64,000 bases of DNA. Origin: Plebeiibacterium sediminum. GTDB lineage: Bacteria > Bacteroidota > Bacteroidia > Bacteroidales > Marinilabiliaceae. This document shows, piece by piece, positions 1 to 8,694 of this stretch (positions are counted from its first letter, which is position 1; the number at the start of each line of letters is the position of its first letter). Position numbers and translations under genes: made by a program. The stretch spans positions 124,001-188,000 of the forward strand of contig NZ_JAPDPJ010000002.1 of the NCBI RefSeq assembly GCF_026013605.1, read 5' to 3'. The notes below the pieces were generated by a model. It searched no databases. It was given only the letters and a program-made list of their open reading frames with translations, and was not told the DNA's origin.

Positions 1-84
1 TCGGTTAAAATAGATTTTATCAGGGTTCTTAAAATGTGGATGCCATTTGAGATTACCTCGCTATCAATAAAAATATGCTTAGAT

Positions 85-2262
85 ATGAAATATAGATTGA
101 CTTTATACTTTTTAGGAATTGTTTTTTCGGTGGTTGCTCAGACCAATAAACCCATAAAAACAACGTTTCAAACGGCTCATGAGTGGCGACCAACCATTGA
201 TGTACGTGCCGATGCAGCCATGATATATGGAGTGAATGGTAATCCTACTGATACTGCGAATTACGTATCCTTTGAAAACAGGGTTAAATCGTGGGCCGAT
301 AAAGGTTACGAAACGCATTTTATGACCGGTATTGCATGGGGCGAATACCAGGATTACTTTACCGGCAAGTGGGATGGTAAAACACATTTTGATGAAGGAC
401 AAGTTCAGCAAAATGGCGATACCATATGGCACGGACCTATGGTTCCTTACATTGTGCCTACTCCAAACTTTTTAAAGTACATTAAAGAGGCGCATATTAA
501 ACGTGTTTTAGATGCCGGCATTAGTACAATATTTTTAGAAGAGCCTGAGTTTTGGGCTTTTGGTGGATACAGCGAAGCATTTAAAAAAGAGTGGGCTAAC
601 TTTTACGGTTTCAACTGGAAACCTCAGCACGAATCGCCTGAAAACACCTATTTATCGAACAAGTTAAAATACCATTTATATTACAACGCCCTTAACGAGG
701 TATTTACTTACGCCAAAGAATACGGAAAAAGCATTGGGTTAGATGTAAAATGTTATGTTCCTACCCATTCCTTAATTAACTATACCCAATGGCAAATTGT
801 TAGTCCCGAAGCCAGTCTGGCATCTTTATCTTGTGTAGATGGCTATATTGCACAGGTATGGACCGGAACATCCCGTACGCCTAACTATTATAATGGCAAT
901 AGAAAAGAACGTGTGTTTGAAACTGCTTTTTTAGAGTATGGCTCAATGGAGTCAATGACTGCTCCATCGGGAAGAAAAATTTACTTTTTAACGGATCCTA
1001 TTGAAGACAGAGCCAGAGACTGGAGTGATTATATTAAAAACTATGAGGCTACTTTTGCAGCTCAGTTATTATACCCCGGCATAAATAATTACGAGGTGAT
1101 GCCATGGCCAACACGTATTTACGAGGGTTCGTTTAAAACAAGTGCCGATAGTGATAAACTTGAAAAGATTCCTGGATCATTTGCCACACAAATGCAGGTA
1201 ATGATTAATGCCTTAAACCATATACCTAAAACAGAACAAAAGCTAAGTGGCTCCCAGGGAATTGGTGTTTTAATGAGTAATTCTATGATGTTTCAGCGTT
1301 TCCCAACTTTTAAAAGTTACGATGATCCGCAATTGTCAAGCTTTTTCGGACAAACATTGCCTTTATTAAAACGTGGAATTCCGGTTAAAACAGTACATAT
1401 TGAAAATGTATCGTTCCCTGAAACATGGAAAGATCTGCAAATATTAGTCATGTCATATTCAAATATGAAACCTATGGAAGCTAAGGCTCATGACCATATT
1501 GCGCAATGGGTAAAAGATGGTGGTGTATTGGTATATTGTGGTTCAGATAATGATCCTTACCAACAAATACCAGAATGGTGGAATACTGAAGGAAATAACT
1601 TTAAAGCACCATCGGAAGATCTTTTTAGCAAGCTAGGAATTAAAGATCCTTATAACGCAGGTATATACCAGTACGGACAAGGAAAAGTTTGTATTATAAA
1701 ACAGGATCCTAAACACTTTGTACTAAAACAGGATCAGGATACTGAATATTTAAATACCATAAAAGAGCTATACTTTTCAAAAACAAATAAAGAGTTAGCA
1801 TTTAAAAACAACTTTTCGTTAAGAAGAGGACCATATGAAATTATATCGGTATTGGATGAAAATAATAGCGAAACGCCTTACGCTGTAAAAGGCAAAGTGA
1901 TTGATCTTTTTAATCCTGAAATTCCGATTTTAGATCATAAAGAGGTATTGCCGGGCGAACAATCATTTTTATATCATATCGATAATAGTATTGAAAACTT
2001 AAAACCGCAGGTTTTGGTTTCTGCTTCGAGAATTTATAACGAAACATTAGAAAAGAAAAAATACTCTTTTGTTGCCAGGAGTCCGATAAACACTACTAAT
2101 GTTATGCGAATCAGTCTCCCAGAAAAGATAAAAAGGATTCAGGTGAAAGATGCAAAAGGTTTGCCTGTGGAATATTTTGCCAAGTGGGATAAGAACAGCA
2201 AAACATTGTTCTTAACTTTTGAAAACAACCCGGAAGGGGTAAGTGTTAGTTTAAAATGGTAA
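85..2262 (+). CDS. Secreted glycoside-hydrolase-like protein, family not recognised
   Basis: The frame is open from the window edge, but the ATG at 85 gives a clean signal peptide (MKYRLTLYFLGIVFSVVAQ), so I place the start there (725 residues). Residues about 20-420 read like a TIM-barrel hydrolase: an acidic strand end (FLEEPEFW), many aromatic residues and a C-terminal barrel motif near NNYEVMPWPTR. Residues about 430-560 look like the Rossmann/glutamine-amidotransferase-like domain found after the barrel in GH42-type beta-galactosidases (a long strand, then a WVKDGGVLVYCG turn). A small beta domain ends the protein. The gene lies 22 nt before the GH20 gene on the same strand, so the two are probably co-transcribed and act on the same periplasmic glycan. 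The exact family and substrate are unknown to me. Confidence 0.6.
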   Translation: MKYRLTLYFLGIVFSVVAQTNKPIKTTFQTAHEWRPTIDVRADAAMIYGVNGNPTDTANYVSFENRVKSWADKGYETHFMTGIAWGEYQDYFTGKWDGKTHFDEGQVQQNGDTIWHGPMVPYIVPTPNFLKYIKEAHIKRVLDAGISTIFLEEPEFWAFGGYSEAFKKEWANFYGFNWKPQHESPENTYLSNKLKYHLYYNALNEVFTYAKEYGKSIGLDVKCYVPTHSLINYTQWQIVSPEASLASLSCVDGYIAQVWTGTSRTPNYYNGNRKERVFETAFLEYGSMESMTAPSGRKIYFLTDPIEDRARDWSDYIKNYEATFAAQLLYPGINNYEVMPWPTRIYEGSFKTSADSDKLEKIPGSFATQMQVMINALNHIPKTEQKLSGSQGIGVLMSNSMMFQRFPTFKSYDDPQLSSFFGQTLPLLKRGIPVKTVHIENVSFPETWKDLQILVMSYSNMKPMEAKAHDHIAQWVKDGGVLVYCGSDNDPYQQIPEWWNTEGNNFKAPSEDLFSKLGIKDPYNAGIYQYGQGKVCIIKQDPKHFVLKQDQDTEYLNTIKELYFSKTNKELAFKNNFSLRRGPYEIISVLDENNSETPYAVKGKVIDLFNPEIPILDHKEVLPGEQSFLYHIDNSIENLKPQVLVSASRIYNETLEKKKYSFVARSPINTTNVMRISLPEKIKRIQVKDAKGLPVEYFAKWDKNSKTLFLTFENNPEGVSVSLKW

Positions 2263-2284
2263 TTACAAATAAATATACAATTCG

Positions 2285-4564
2285 ATGAGAATCATATTTT
2301 ATATCACAATTTTAACTTCTGTTCTTTTTGTTTCCTGTAAGCAGGCTGAAGAAGTAAAAGAGGTTTCTGTTATTCCGCAACCTACAAGCTTAAATTATAG
2401 CAATGGTGAATTTGAGTTTAGTAAAGAAACTCAACTCATCACTGATCATACAGAAGATTTTGAAAACGAGATTGCTTTTTTTCAAACTGTTGCAAAAGCT
2501 TCAGTGGGTAGTTCTTTATCGGCAACAGAAGGTCAAAGCAAAATATATTTGATAAAATCTGACGAGATTACTGTTCCTGAATCATACAGCATTCAAATCA
2601 ATTCAAATGAAATTAAACTAATAGCCGGCGATCAAAAGGGTATCTTTTATGCCATTGAAACATTACGTCAAATCATTTCGACTTCGGCAATTACTAAATC
2701 TACTGAAGAAACCATTTTACTACCTCAGCTACGCATTCAGGATCAGCCTAAATACAGTTGGAGGGGTATGCATTTAGATGTTTCGCGTCATTTCTTTTCT
2801 ATTGATTTTCTTAAAAAATATGTTGATGTACTGGCTTATTATAAAATCAATAAGCTACATCTGCATTTAACTGATGATCAAGGATGGAGACTGGAAATAA
2901 AAAAATATCCGCTACTTACAGAACAAGGTGCCTGGCGTACTTTTAATGCACAGGATTCTGTATGTATGAAGATGGCAAAAGAAGATCCTTTATATGCCAT
3001 TGATACCACTCATATCATTCAAAAAAATGGCAAAACCTTATACGGTGGTTTTTATACTCAGGATCAGATGAAAGCCTTTGTAAAGTATGCTTCTAAACGA
3101 CATGTTGAAATCATTCCTGAAATTGATATGCCGGGTCATATGATGGCTGCCATTAACATCTATCCTAATTTAAGTGCAACAGGAAAATCATCGTGGGGCA
3201 AATTATTTTCTACACCGCTGAGTCCCGTAAAAGAAGAAGTTTACACATTTATTGAAAATATTCTGGATGAAGTAATACAGGTATTTAGTTCAGATTACGT
3301 ACATATTGGTGCCGACGAGGTTGAAAAATCATCATGGATGGAATCAGCACAATGTCAGGCCTTCATGAAAAAGAATGGATTTACTACCGACAAACAACTG
3401 CAAGGTTATTTTGTAAACAGAGTAGCAGATTATTTAAAAAGCAAAAACAAAAAAGTAATTGTTTGGGATGATGCTTTGGAGGATGATATTGATTCTACAT
3501 TAAATGTAATGTACTGGCGAAACTGGATAGGTGGTGTTCCGGAGAAGGTTGCTGCAAATGGCAATCAGATGATTATGGTACCGGGTGATCCCTTGTATTT
3601 TTCGAGAATGAGCACGCCTTTATACAATATCTACAATATGAATTTATTGGGAGATAAATATCCTGCAGACAAGATGAATCTGATTAAAGGAATACAAGCT
3701 TGCGTATGGTCTGAACGAGTGGGTTCTTATAAAGTAGTTGAAGCACTTGTTTTCCCTAAGTTACTGGCTTTATCAGAAAGAGCATGGTCGAGCGATCAGG
3801 TACTTGATTGGGAAGATTTTAAAGTGAAGGTTAAAAATCATATTCCTATCCTTGATAATATGAATGTAAACTATCATTACAAGCCAACTAAAGAGCTCAC
3901 TCCTATTATGGAAGTGGATACTTTAAATAACAGAATAGGACTTTCATTTATTAGCGAACTAAGTAATCCTACCATTTATTACACCACTGACGGAACGGTT
4001 CCTACTAATGAATCAAAACTTTATAAGGGTAAATTTTATATTGAAGGAAACGCAAAAATCTGTGCGGCTGTTTTCACCAACAATCAACCAGAACAACCTT
4101 ATCTTGAAAAGGAACTGGATTATCATTTAGCTATTGGAAAAGCTGTAAGCTATAACACTCCCTGGAATAAGGCCTATCCTGCAGCAGATACCGGTTCATT
4201 AACCGATGGTTACAGAGGAGGAAAAAGTTATGGCGATGGAAAATGGCAAGGCTTTACCACTGATTTAGATGTGGTCATTGATTTAGGTGAAGTAAAACCG
4301 ATCAATAGTGTTACGGCTAATTTTATGCAAATTACAGGTCCTGGTGTTTATATGCCTGAAAGTTTTGAAGTAAGCATTTCTACTGATGGAAAAACCTATA
4401 TGAGTATTGGTAAAGATATTAATGATGTTTCTAAAGACGAAAAGGAACTAACATTTAAAAAGTTTACTTGTAAGGCAGATGCTGTAGAAGCACGCTTTTT
4501 AAGAGTTGTGGCTAAAAACAAACAACAGGCTTTTATTTTTACGGATGAAATTGTTGTAAACTAA
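2285..4564 (+). CDS. GH20 beta-N-acetylhexosaminidase, lipoprotein
   Basis: A lipoprotein signal ends in SVLFVSC (lipid-anchored Cys18). Next come the GH20 N-terminal domain (about 25-150) and the GH20 barrel from YSWRGMHLDVSRHFF (about 155) to about 510. The catalytic Asp-Glu pair is D344-E345 in the motif HIGADEV; GH20 enzymes use this pair for substrate-assisted cleavage of terminal GlcNAc or GalNAc. After the barrel comes a chitobiase-type C-terminal domain (YYTTDGTVPT, about 560-600), and a discoidin (F5/8 type C) carbohydrate-binding domain ends the protein. The length of 759 suits this multi-domain class. Lipid anchoring suggests a periplasmic or surface exo-enzyme. Family assignment is secure; the glycan it acts on is not known. 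Confidence 0.93.
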   Translation: MRIIFYITILTSVLFVSCKQAEEVKEVSVIPQPTSLNYSNGEFEFSKETQLITDHTEDFENEIAFFQTVAKASVGSSLSATEGQSKIYLIKSDEITVPESYSIQINSNEIKLIAGDQKGIFYAIETLRQIISTSAITKSTEETILLPQLRIQDQPKYSWRGMHLDVSRHFFSIDFLKKYVDVLAYYKINKLHLHLTDDQGWRLEIKKYPLLTEQGAWRTFNAQDSVCMKMAKEDPLYAIDTTHIIQKNGKTLYGGFYTQDQMKAFVKYASKRHVEIIPEIDMPGHMMAAINIYPNLSATGKSSWGKLFSTPLSPVKEEVYTFIENILDEVIQVFSSDYVHIGADEVEKSSWMESAQCQAFMKKNGFTTDKQLQGYFVNRVADYLKSKNKKVIVWDDALEDDIDSTLNVMYWRNWIGGVPEKVAANGNQMIMVPGDPLYFSRMSTPLYNIYNMNLLGDKYPADKMNLIKGIQACVWSERVGSYKVVEALVFPKLLALSERAWSSDQVLDWEDFKVKVKNHIPILDNMNVNYHYKPTKELTPIMEVDTLNNRIGLSFISELSNPTIYYTTDGTVPTNESKLYKGKFYIEGNAKICAAVFTNNQPEQPYLEKELDYHLAIGKAVSYNTPWNKAYPAADTGSLTDGYRGGKSYGDGKWQGFTTDLDVVIDLGEVKPINSVTANFMQITGPGVYMPESFEVSISTDGKTYMSIGKDINDVSKDEKELTFKKFTCKADAVEARFLRVVAKNKQQAFIFTDEIVVN

Positions 4565-4573
4565 ATAAAATAA

Positions 4574-4670
4574 GACAGGATTTACAGGATTAACAGGATG
4601 TTTTATTTCTAAATTGAAATACGAAATCTTCATAATGTAATTCTAACCTGTTAATCTTGTTAATCCTGTC
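4574..4670. repeat. Inverted repeat of the ACAGGATTAACAGGAT type
   Basis: Two 24-nt arms, 4574-4597 and 4647-4670, are reverse complements at 22 of 24 positions and are separated by 49 nt. Each arm is itself built from short units ending in ACAGGAT. I recall that repeats of this wording are scattered between genes in many unrelated bacteria, but this cannot be checked here. It lies between the convergent GH20 and rhamnose operon ends. Confidence 0.8.
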
Positions 4671-4688
4671 TAAAAACATTAAAGCAAA

Positions 4689-4732
4689 AAAAGACTCTAA
4701 AAGCGATAAAATTATCGCTTCCAGAGTCTTTT
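4689..4732. terminator. Bidirectional intrinsic terminator
   Basis: A 10-bp outer stem (4689-4698 with 4723-4732) and a 9-bp inner stem (4701-4709 with 4712-4720) are separated by a 2-nt mismatch. Read on the minus strand it is followed by a run of seven T, so it ends the rhamnose operon; on the plus strand the T tail is short. Confidence 0.85.
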
Positions 4733-4763
4733 ATTCATAAAACTAGGATCTATATCTTATCTA

Positions 4764-6062
4764 TTACGATAAGAATTTCTTTCTTAAGTCTTCAACCTGC
4801 TCATCATTAATTGGGAATAACTTTCCTAGTGGAGCACCCATCACCAATGATTTAGCACTAAATTCAGCAACTTCCAGTCTATCAAAAGTCTGAAGTAATT
4901 TATCTCCTGTTACAATAAATGAATCATTAGCCACAAGAACTGAAGGTACAGATTCACTTAATAATTTAGGAATAGTATCATTACCTGTAAAGTGAGTTCC
5001 AAAATCTAAACAAGGAACATCCTGTAAGAAAATCCAGCTTTCAGGGATGGTTCTAACATCAAATTTAACTCCTGTTGTTCCGTAAGCCATCAAGTAAGGA
5101 GGCTGAGTAAGAATAATAGAGTTAATATGAGGATTCATCTCATAAATTTTTTGATGTAAAGAAACAGAACGGCTAGGTGTTTTTCCTGGTTCTGCTTTTC
5201 CACCTTTCATTTGTACAATATCTTCAGGCGTAATATCCCAACGAGCCACATCAGGAGGCGTAATTAAGAAATCATTGTCTTTCCATCTTACAGACACAGT
5301 ACCATATGAGCTAATCATTAAGCCCTGATCACAAGCACGTCTTACAATGTCACAGATATTCTGACGAATTTCTCTTTCTTCCGGAGGGTATGAACCTTCA
5401 TCATTACGATCAATATCGTAAGGAACCTGATCCTGAAACTCTTTAATTTGTGCATCAGTAAGAAATACCGGCTCACCAATTGTTTTAGCGTTGATGATTG
5501 TTCTTGCACAAAACTCTAAAGTTTCAAAACGAGTATAAGCATCCATCATATCAGTACCACCTAGTACAGTACCGTGGTTTTCCATGATGATAGCCATTGT
5601 TTTAGTTCCTTTAAACTGAGCTGCAATTTTATCACCTAGCTCTTCACTACCTGGCATTCCATAAGGAGCATAACCTATTTCTCCGCAAATATCTTTAGCC
5701 TGAGGGATAATATTTGTGTTAGGAATATCTCTTACAATACTAAAAGACACCAATGCTGGTGGATGCGCGTGAATAACAGCTGTTATCTCAGGACGTACAT
5801 CATAGATCGCTTTGTGAAAAGGAAATTCAGAAGATGGCTTGTGATTACCAATGATTGTTCCATCCTTTTTAACACAAATAATGTCTTTTTCAGTAAGAGT
5901 TCCCTTATCAATAGCTGAGGGAGTAACCCAAATGTCGCCGTTTTCATCTTTAATAGAAATATTACCACCAGAAGTAGTAGTCATTCCATTTTTATAAATA
6001 CGACTGATAACCTTTGTAATCTGCACTCTTGGGTGCATTAATTTTACATCAAGTTGTTTCAT
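4764..6062 (-). CDS. Tandem-domain class II aldolase/adducin protein, second domain degenerate
   Basis: Two class II aldolase folds lie in one 432-residue chain. Domain 1 (about 10-215) keeps the full zinc site of fuculose/rhamnulose-phosphate aldolases: E79, H98 and H100 (motif HAHPP), and H163 (motif ENHG). Domain 2 (about 230-430) repeats the fold but aligns S299, L318, Q320 and S381 at these positions, so it should bind no zinc. Usual family members have one domain of about 200-280 residues. As the last gene of the rhamnose operon it may split rhamnulose-1-phosphate into dihydroxyacetone phosphate and lactaldehyde, or a related ketose phosphate. The other operon aldolase (8695-9810) competes for that role. 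It starts 34 nt after fucO. Confidence 0.82.
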   Translation of the reverse strand: MKQLDVKLMHPRVQITKVISRIYKNGMTTTSGGNISIKDENGDIWVTPSAIDKGTLTEKDIICVKKDGTIIGNHKPSSEFPFHKAIYDVRPEITAVIHAHPPALVSFSIVRDIPNTNIIPQAKDICGEIGYAPYGMPGSEELGDKIAAQFKGTKTMAIIMENHGTVLGGTDMMDAYTRFETLEFCARTIINAKTIGEPVFLTDAQIKEFQDQVPYDIDRNDEGSYPPEEREIRQNICDIVRRACDQGLMISSYGTVSVRWKDNDFLITPPDVARWDITPEDIVQMKGGKAEPGKTPSRSVSLHQKIYEMNPHINSIILTQPPYLMAYGTTGVKFDVRTIPESWIFLQDVPCLDFGTHFTGNDTIPKLLSESVPSVLVANDSFIVTGDKLLQTFDRLEVAEFSAKSLVMGAPLGKLFPINDEQVEDLRKKFLS

Positions 6063-6096
6063 AAGTTATTTATTTCAAAAATCCAAAAGTACAAAA

Positions 6097-7251
6097 TTAT
6101 AATGCCGATTTAAAAATATTAATGGTATCTTCTAAAGTTACTTGCTTAGGATTACCTCCTGCACAAACATCTGCCAAAGCATTTTTAGCCATTAATTCAA
6201 AATCGTCTTCTTTTACGCCCAATTCCTTTAATCCTGAAGGTATACCTACATCGGCAGATAACTTTTTAATCGCAGCAATAGCAGCCTTGTTAGCCTCTTC
6301 TGTGCTCATACCAGTAGTATCAACGCCTAAAGCTTCAGCAACAGCTCTGAATTTATCACCACAAACAGGTGCATTAAACTCTTCAACATGTGGAAGTAAA
6401 ATAGCATTACATACGCCATGAGGTAAATCGTAAGTACCGCCTAATTGGTGAGCCATTGAGTGTACATATCCTAAACCACAGTTTGAAAATGCTTGTCCTG
6501 CAATAAATTGTCCCCAGGCCATTTTAGTACGAGCCTCAAGGTTTTGCCCATCATTTACTGCATCTCTTAAACTACTACCAATTAATTCAATAGCTTTTAA
6601 AGCTAAAGTATCTGACCATTCAAATGCGCCAACTGTAACATAAGCCTCAACTGCATGAGTTAAAGCATCCATACCTGTAGCTGCAGTTAAAGCGGCTGGT
6701 TTGTTAAGCATTAAAACACTATCGTTAACTGCGATATCAACCAAACAGTTTTTATCAACCATTACCATTTTAACCTTACGCTTTTCGTCAGTAATAACGT
6801 AATTAATGGTAATTTCACTAGCAGTACCGGCTGTTGTATTAATAGCAATAATTGGTAAAGATTTCTTTTTTGAAACATGAATTCCTTCATAATCTTCAAT
6901 AGAACCACCGTTTGTTGCTAAAATACCAATAGCCTTACCACAATCCTGAGGAGAACCTCCTCCTAAAGTAATAATGCAATCACATCCATTTTCTTTCAGT
7001 AAAGCCAAACCTTCGTTAACGTTGCTAACAGTTGGGTTTTGTTTTACACCACTATAAATGACATAATCTAAACCTGCCCCTTTCAATACATCTTCTACTT
7101 TTTCAGCTACACCTAGCTTAACCAACACATCATCGGTTACAAATAAAGCTTTGCTAAAACCTCTTGTGGCTAAATCTTCTTTTAATTCTGCCAACGCATT
7201 AGGTCCTACAAGACTAAGGGGTGGTAAATAAATTCGTCTACAAGTATCCAT
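6097..7251 (-). CDS. fucO: Lactaldehyde reductase (iron-containing alcohol dehydrogenase)
   Basis: Iron-dependent group III alcohol dehydrogenase of 384 residues, the same size as FucO. It has the nucleotide-binding GGGSPQD turn (about 98-104), the iron-site segment DALTHAVEA and the histidine segments SMAHQLGG and LPHGVCNA. In rhamnose and fucose breakdown this enzyme reduces L-lactaldehyde, the aldolase product, to propanediol. It sits 24 nt downstream of rhaB and 34 nt upstream of the tandem aldolase, which supports this role over a general alcohol dehydrogenase. Presumably cytoplasmic. Confidence 0.9.
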   Translation of the reverse strand: MDTCRRIYLPPLSLVGPNALAELKEDLATRGFSKALFVTDDVLVKLGVAEKVEDVLKGAGLDYVIYSGVKQNPTVSNVNEGLALLKENGCDCIITLGGGSPQDCGKAIGILATNGGSIEDYEGIHVSKKKSLPIIAINTTAGTASEITINYVITDEKRKVKMVMVDKNCLVDIAVNDSVLMLNKPAALTAATGMDALTHAVEAYVTVGAFEWSDTLALKAIELIGSSLRDAVNDGQNLEARTKMAWGQFIAGQAFSNCGLGYVHSMAHQLGGTYDLPHGVCNAILLPHVEEFNAPVCGDKFRAVAEALGVDTTGMSTEEANKAAIAAIKKLSADVGIPSGLKELGVKEDDFELMAKNALADVCAGGNPKQVTLEDTINIFKSAL

Positions 7252-7275
7252 TTCTAATTTTTTGAGTTTATATAT

Positions 7276-8640
7276 TTATTTTGACTGTAATTCAATTTTA
7301 TCCATGTCAAAACCTTCTAAATTTTCGGCAATAACCAATGCAGCCCCTAAAGCACTGGCATTATCAATTTCAGAATTAACCACATTCTTGTCGCTAAAGT
7401 ATTCCTGAAGCAGTGTTACAAAAATCTGGTTACGCGCAAATCCTCCGGTTACGTAAAATGTTTTAGAAGTATCGTTTTGAGGAATAATTAAATGAAGCGA
7501 CTTGATACAAAGTTCTGTTAATTCAATAACCATGCGTGCATAGGCCTCGTCAAAAGAAGCGAATACAGATAAATCAACCTGAGCTACTCCCTCTTCAAAT
7601 TTCTCTATTCCCAATGGGAAGAATTTCATATCTGAACCATAAGATTCCTTGGCTTTTTTAACCAATTCTGCATTGTAAGGAATCGTTCTGAAATACTTTG
7701 GATCAACTTTAAAGAAATCATTCAGCTTATCTTTCCACACTTCATGAAAATGCCCCATAAACAAACGCGACGATTTTACCTGACGCTTTTGTGGCGTTAA
7801 AAAGCATAAACAATCATTTTTAAGCTGATCACTGGTTAAAGGTTCATTGTTAAATGGATTCATACTGATACACCAGGTACCAGTTGATATCAATATAAAT
7901 TCTTCTTTTGATTTTTGTAAATAAGGTACCAACGATGCCGAGCTGTCATGAATACCCACTCCTGTTTTAATGGTTTGTCCGGCAATATCTGCATCAAAAA
8001 CAGTATCATTGGTTACCGGTTCCGGTAAATTAATCCCTTCATCTTTAATCCATGAGTGGTAATTCATCTGATCAAAATCCCACATAAAAGTATGACAACC
8101 AATAGATGTAGGCTCTGATGTTACTTTACCGGTTAATACATAAGACAAATACTGAGGGAAGTGAATGATATCCTTAGCCTGATTAAAGATTTCCTGTTTT
8201 TCTTTCTTTAACCAAAGCATCTGAATACCTGAGTTTAATAACAAGCCTAATGATGGACTGGCTGTTTTACGGCAAAACTCTTCAACCCCACCATTATTGT
8301 TAAACAATCCTTCCTGAATTTCAGGATCAACTTCCTTCAGGTAATTATATATCGGAGTTAATATTTCTCCTTTGTCATCTAAAAAGGCTAGCGATGCCCC
8401 ATAAGTAGAAAAGTTAATGCCTTGAATATCATATTTCCCTTCTTCAACAATTGTTTTTAATGTATCATCCATCCATTGTTGAATTAAAGCAATGTCGTCA
8501 CACTCAAAACCATCCTCATCAGTTGATGTTGGAAATTTTTCTTCAAATTGATAAGCTATGCTGAACAGCTGATCAAAAAGCAATATTTTTTTGTTTGTTT
8601 TACCGATATCAAATACTGCTATAACTTTAACTTTATCCAT
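7276..8640 (-). CDS. rhaB: L-rhamnulokinase (FGGY family)
   Basis: FGGY-family carbohydrate kinase of 454 residues. The N-terminal phosphate loop reads DIGKTNKK (about residues 11-18), and the C-terminal half contains the ATP-site motif TGGFARNQ. It probably phosphorylates L-rhamnulose, the product of the adjacent rhaA isomerase; the genetic context carries most of this assignment because FGGY kinases share folds across substrates. It lies 54 nt after the class II aldolase and 24 nt before fucO. The order isomerase, aldolase, kinase, reductase covers the classical phosphorylating rhamnose route. Confidence 0.88.
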   Translation of the reverse strand: MDKVKVIAVFDIGKTNKKILLFDQLFSIAYQFEEKFPTSTDEDGFECDDIALIQQWMDDTLKTIVEEGKYDIQGINFSTYGASLAFLDDKGEILTPIYNYLKEVDPEIQEGLFNNNGGVEEFCRKTASPSLGLLLNSGIQMLWLKKEKQEIFNQAKDIIHFPQYLSYVLTGKVTSEPTSIGCHTFMWDFDQMNYHSWIKDEGINLPEPVTNDTVFDADIAGQTIKTGVGIHDSSASLVPYLQKSKEEFILISTGTWCISMNPFNNEPLTSDQLKNDCLCFLTPQKRQVKSSRLFMGHFHEVWKDKLNDFFKVDPKYFRTIPYNAELVKKAKESYGSDMKFFPLGIEKFEEGVAQVDLSVFASFDEAYARMVIELTELCIKSLHLIIPQNDTSKTFYVTGGFARNQIFVTLLQEYFSDKNVVNSEIDNASALGAALVIAENLEGFDMDKIELQSK

Positions 8641-8694
8641 CTTATTAATTATTATATCTTATTTTATATTATTCTTCTTCAGCTATTGGGTATA

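Noticed and set aside
34-84. Upstream extension of the first gene
   Set aside because: The frame is open to the window edge, but the residues before 85 are not a signal peptide and the ATG at 85 gives one.
6122-6421. Plus-strand open frame over fucO
   Set aside because: An antisense shadow of a well-supported gene with no domain or start support, like many similar frames over coding regions here.
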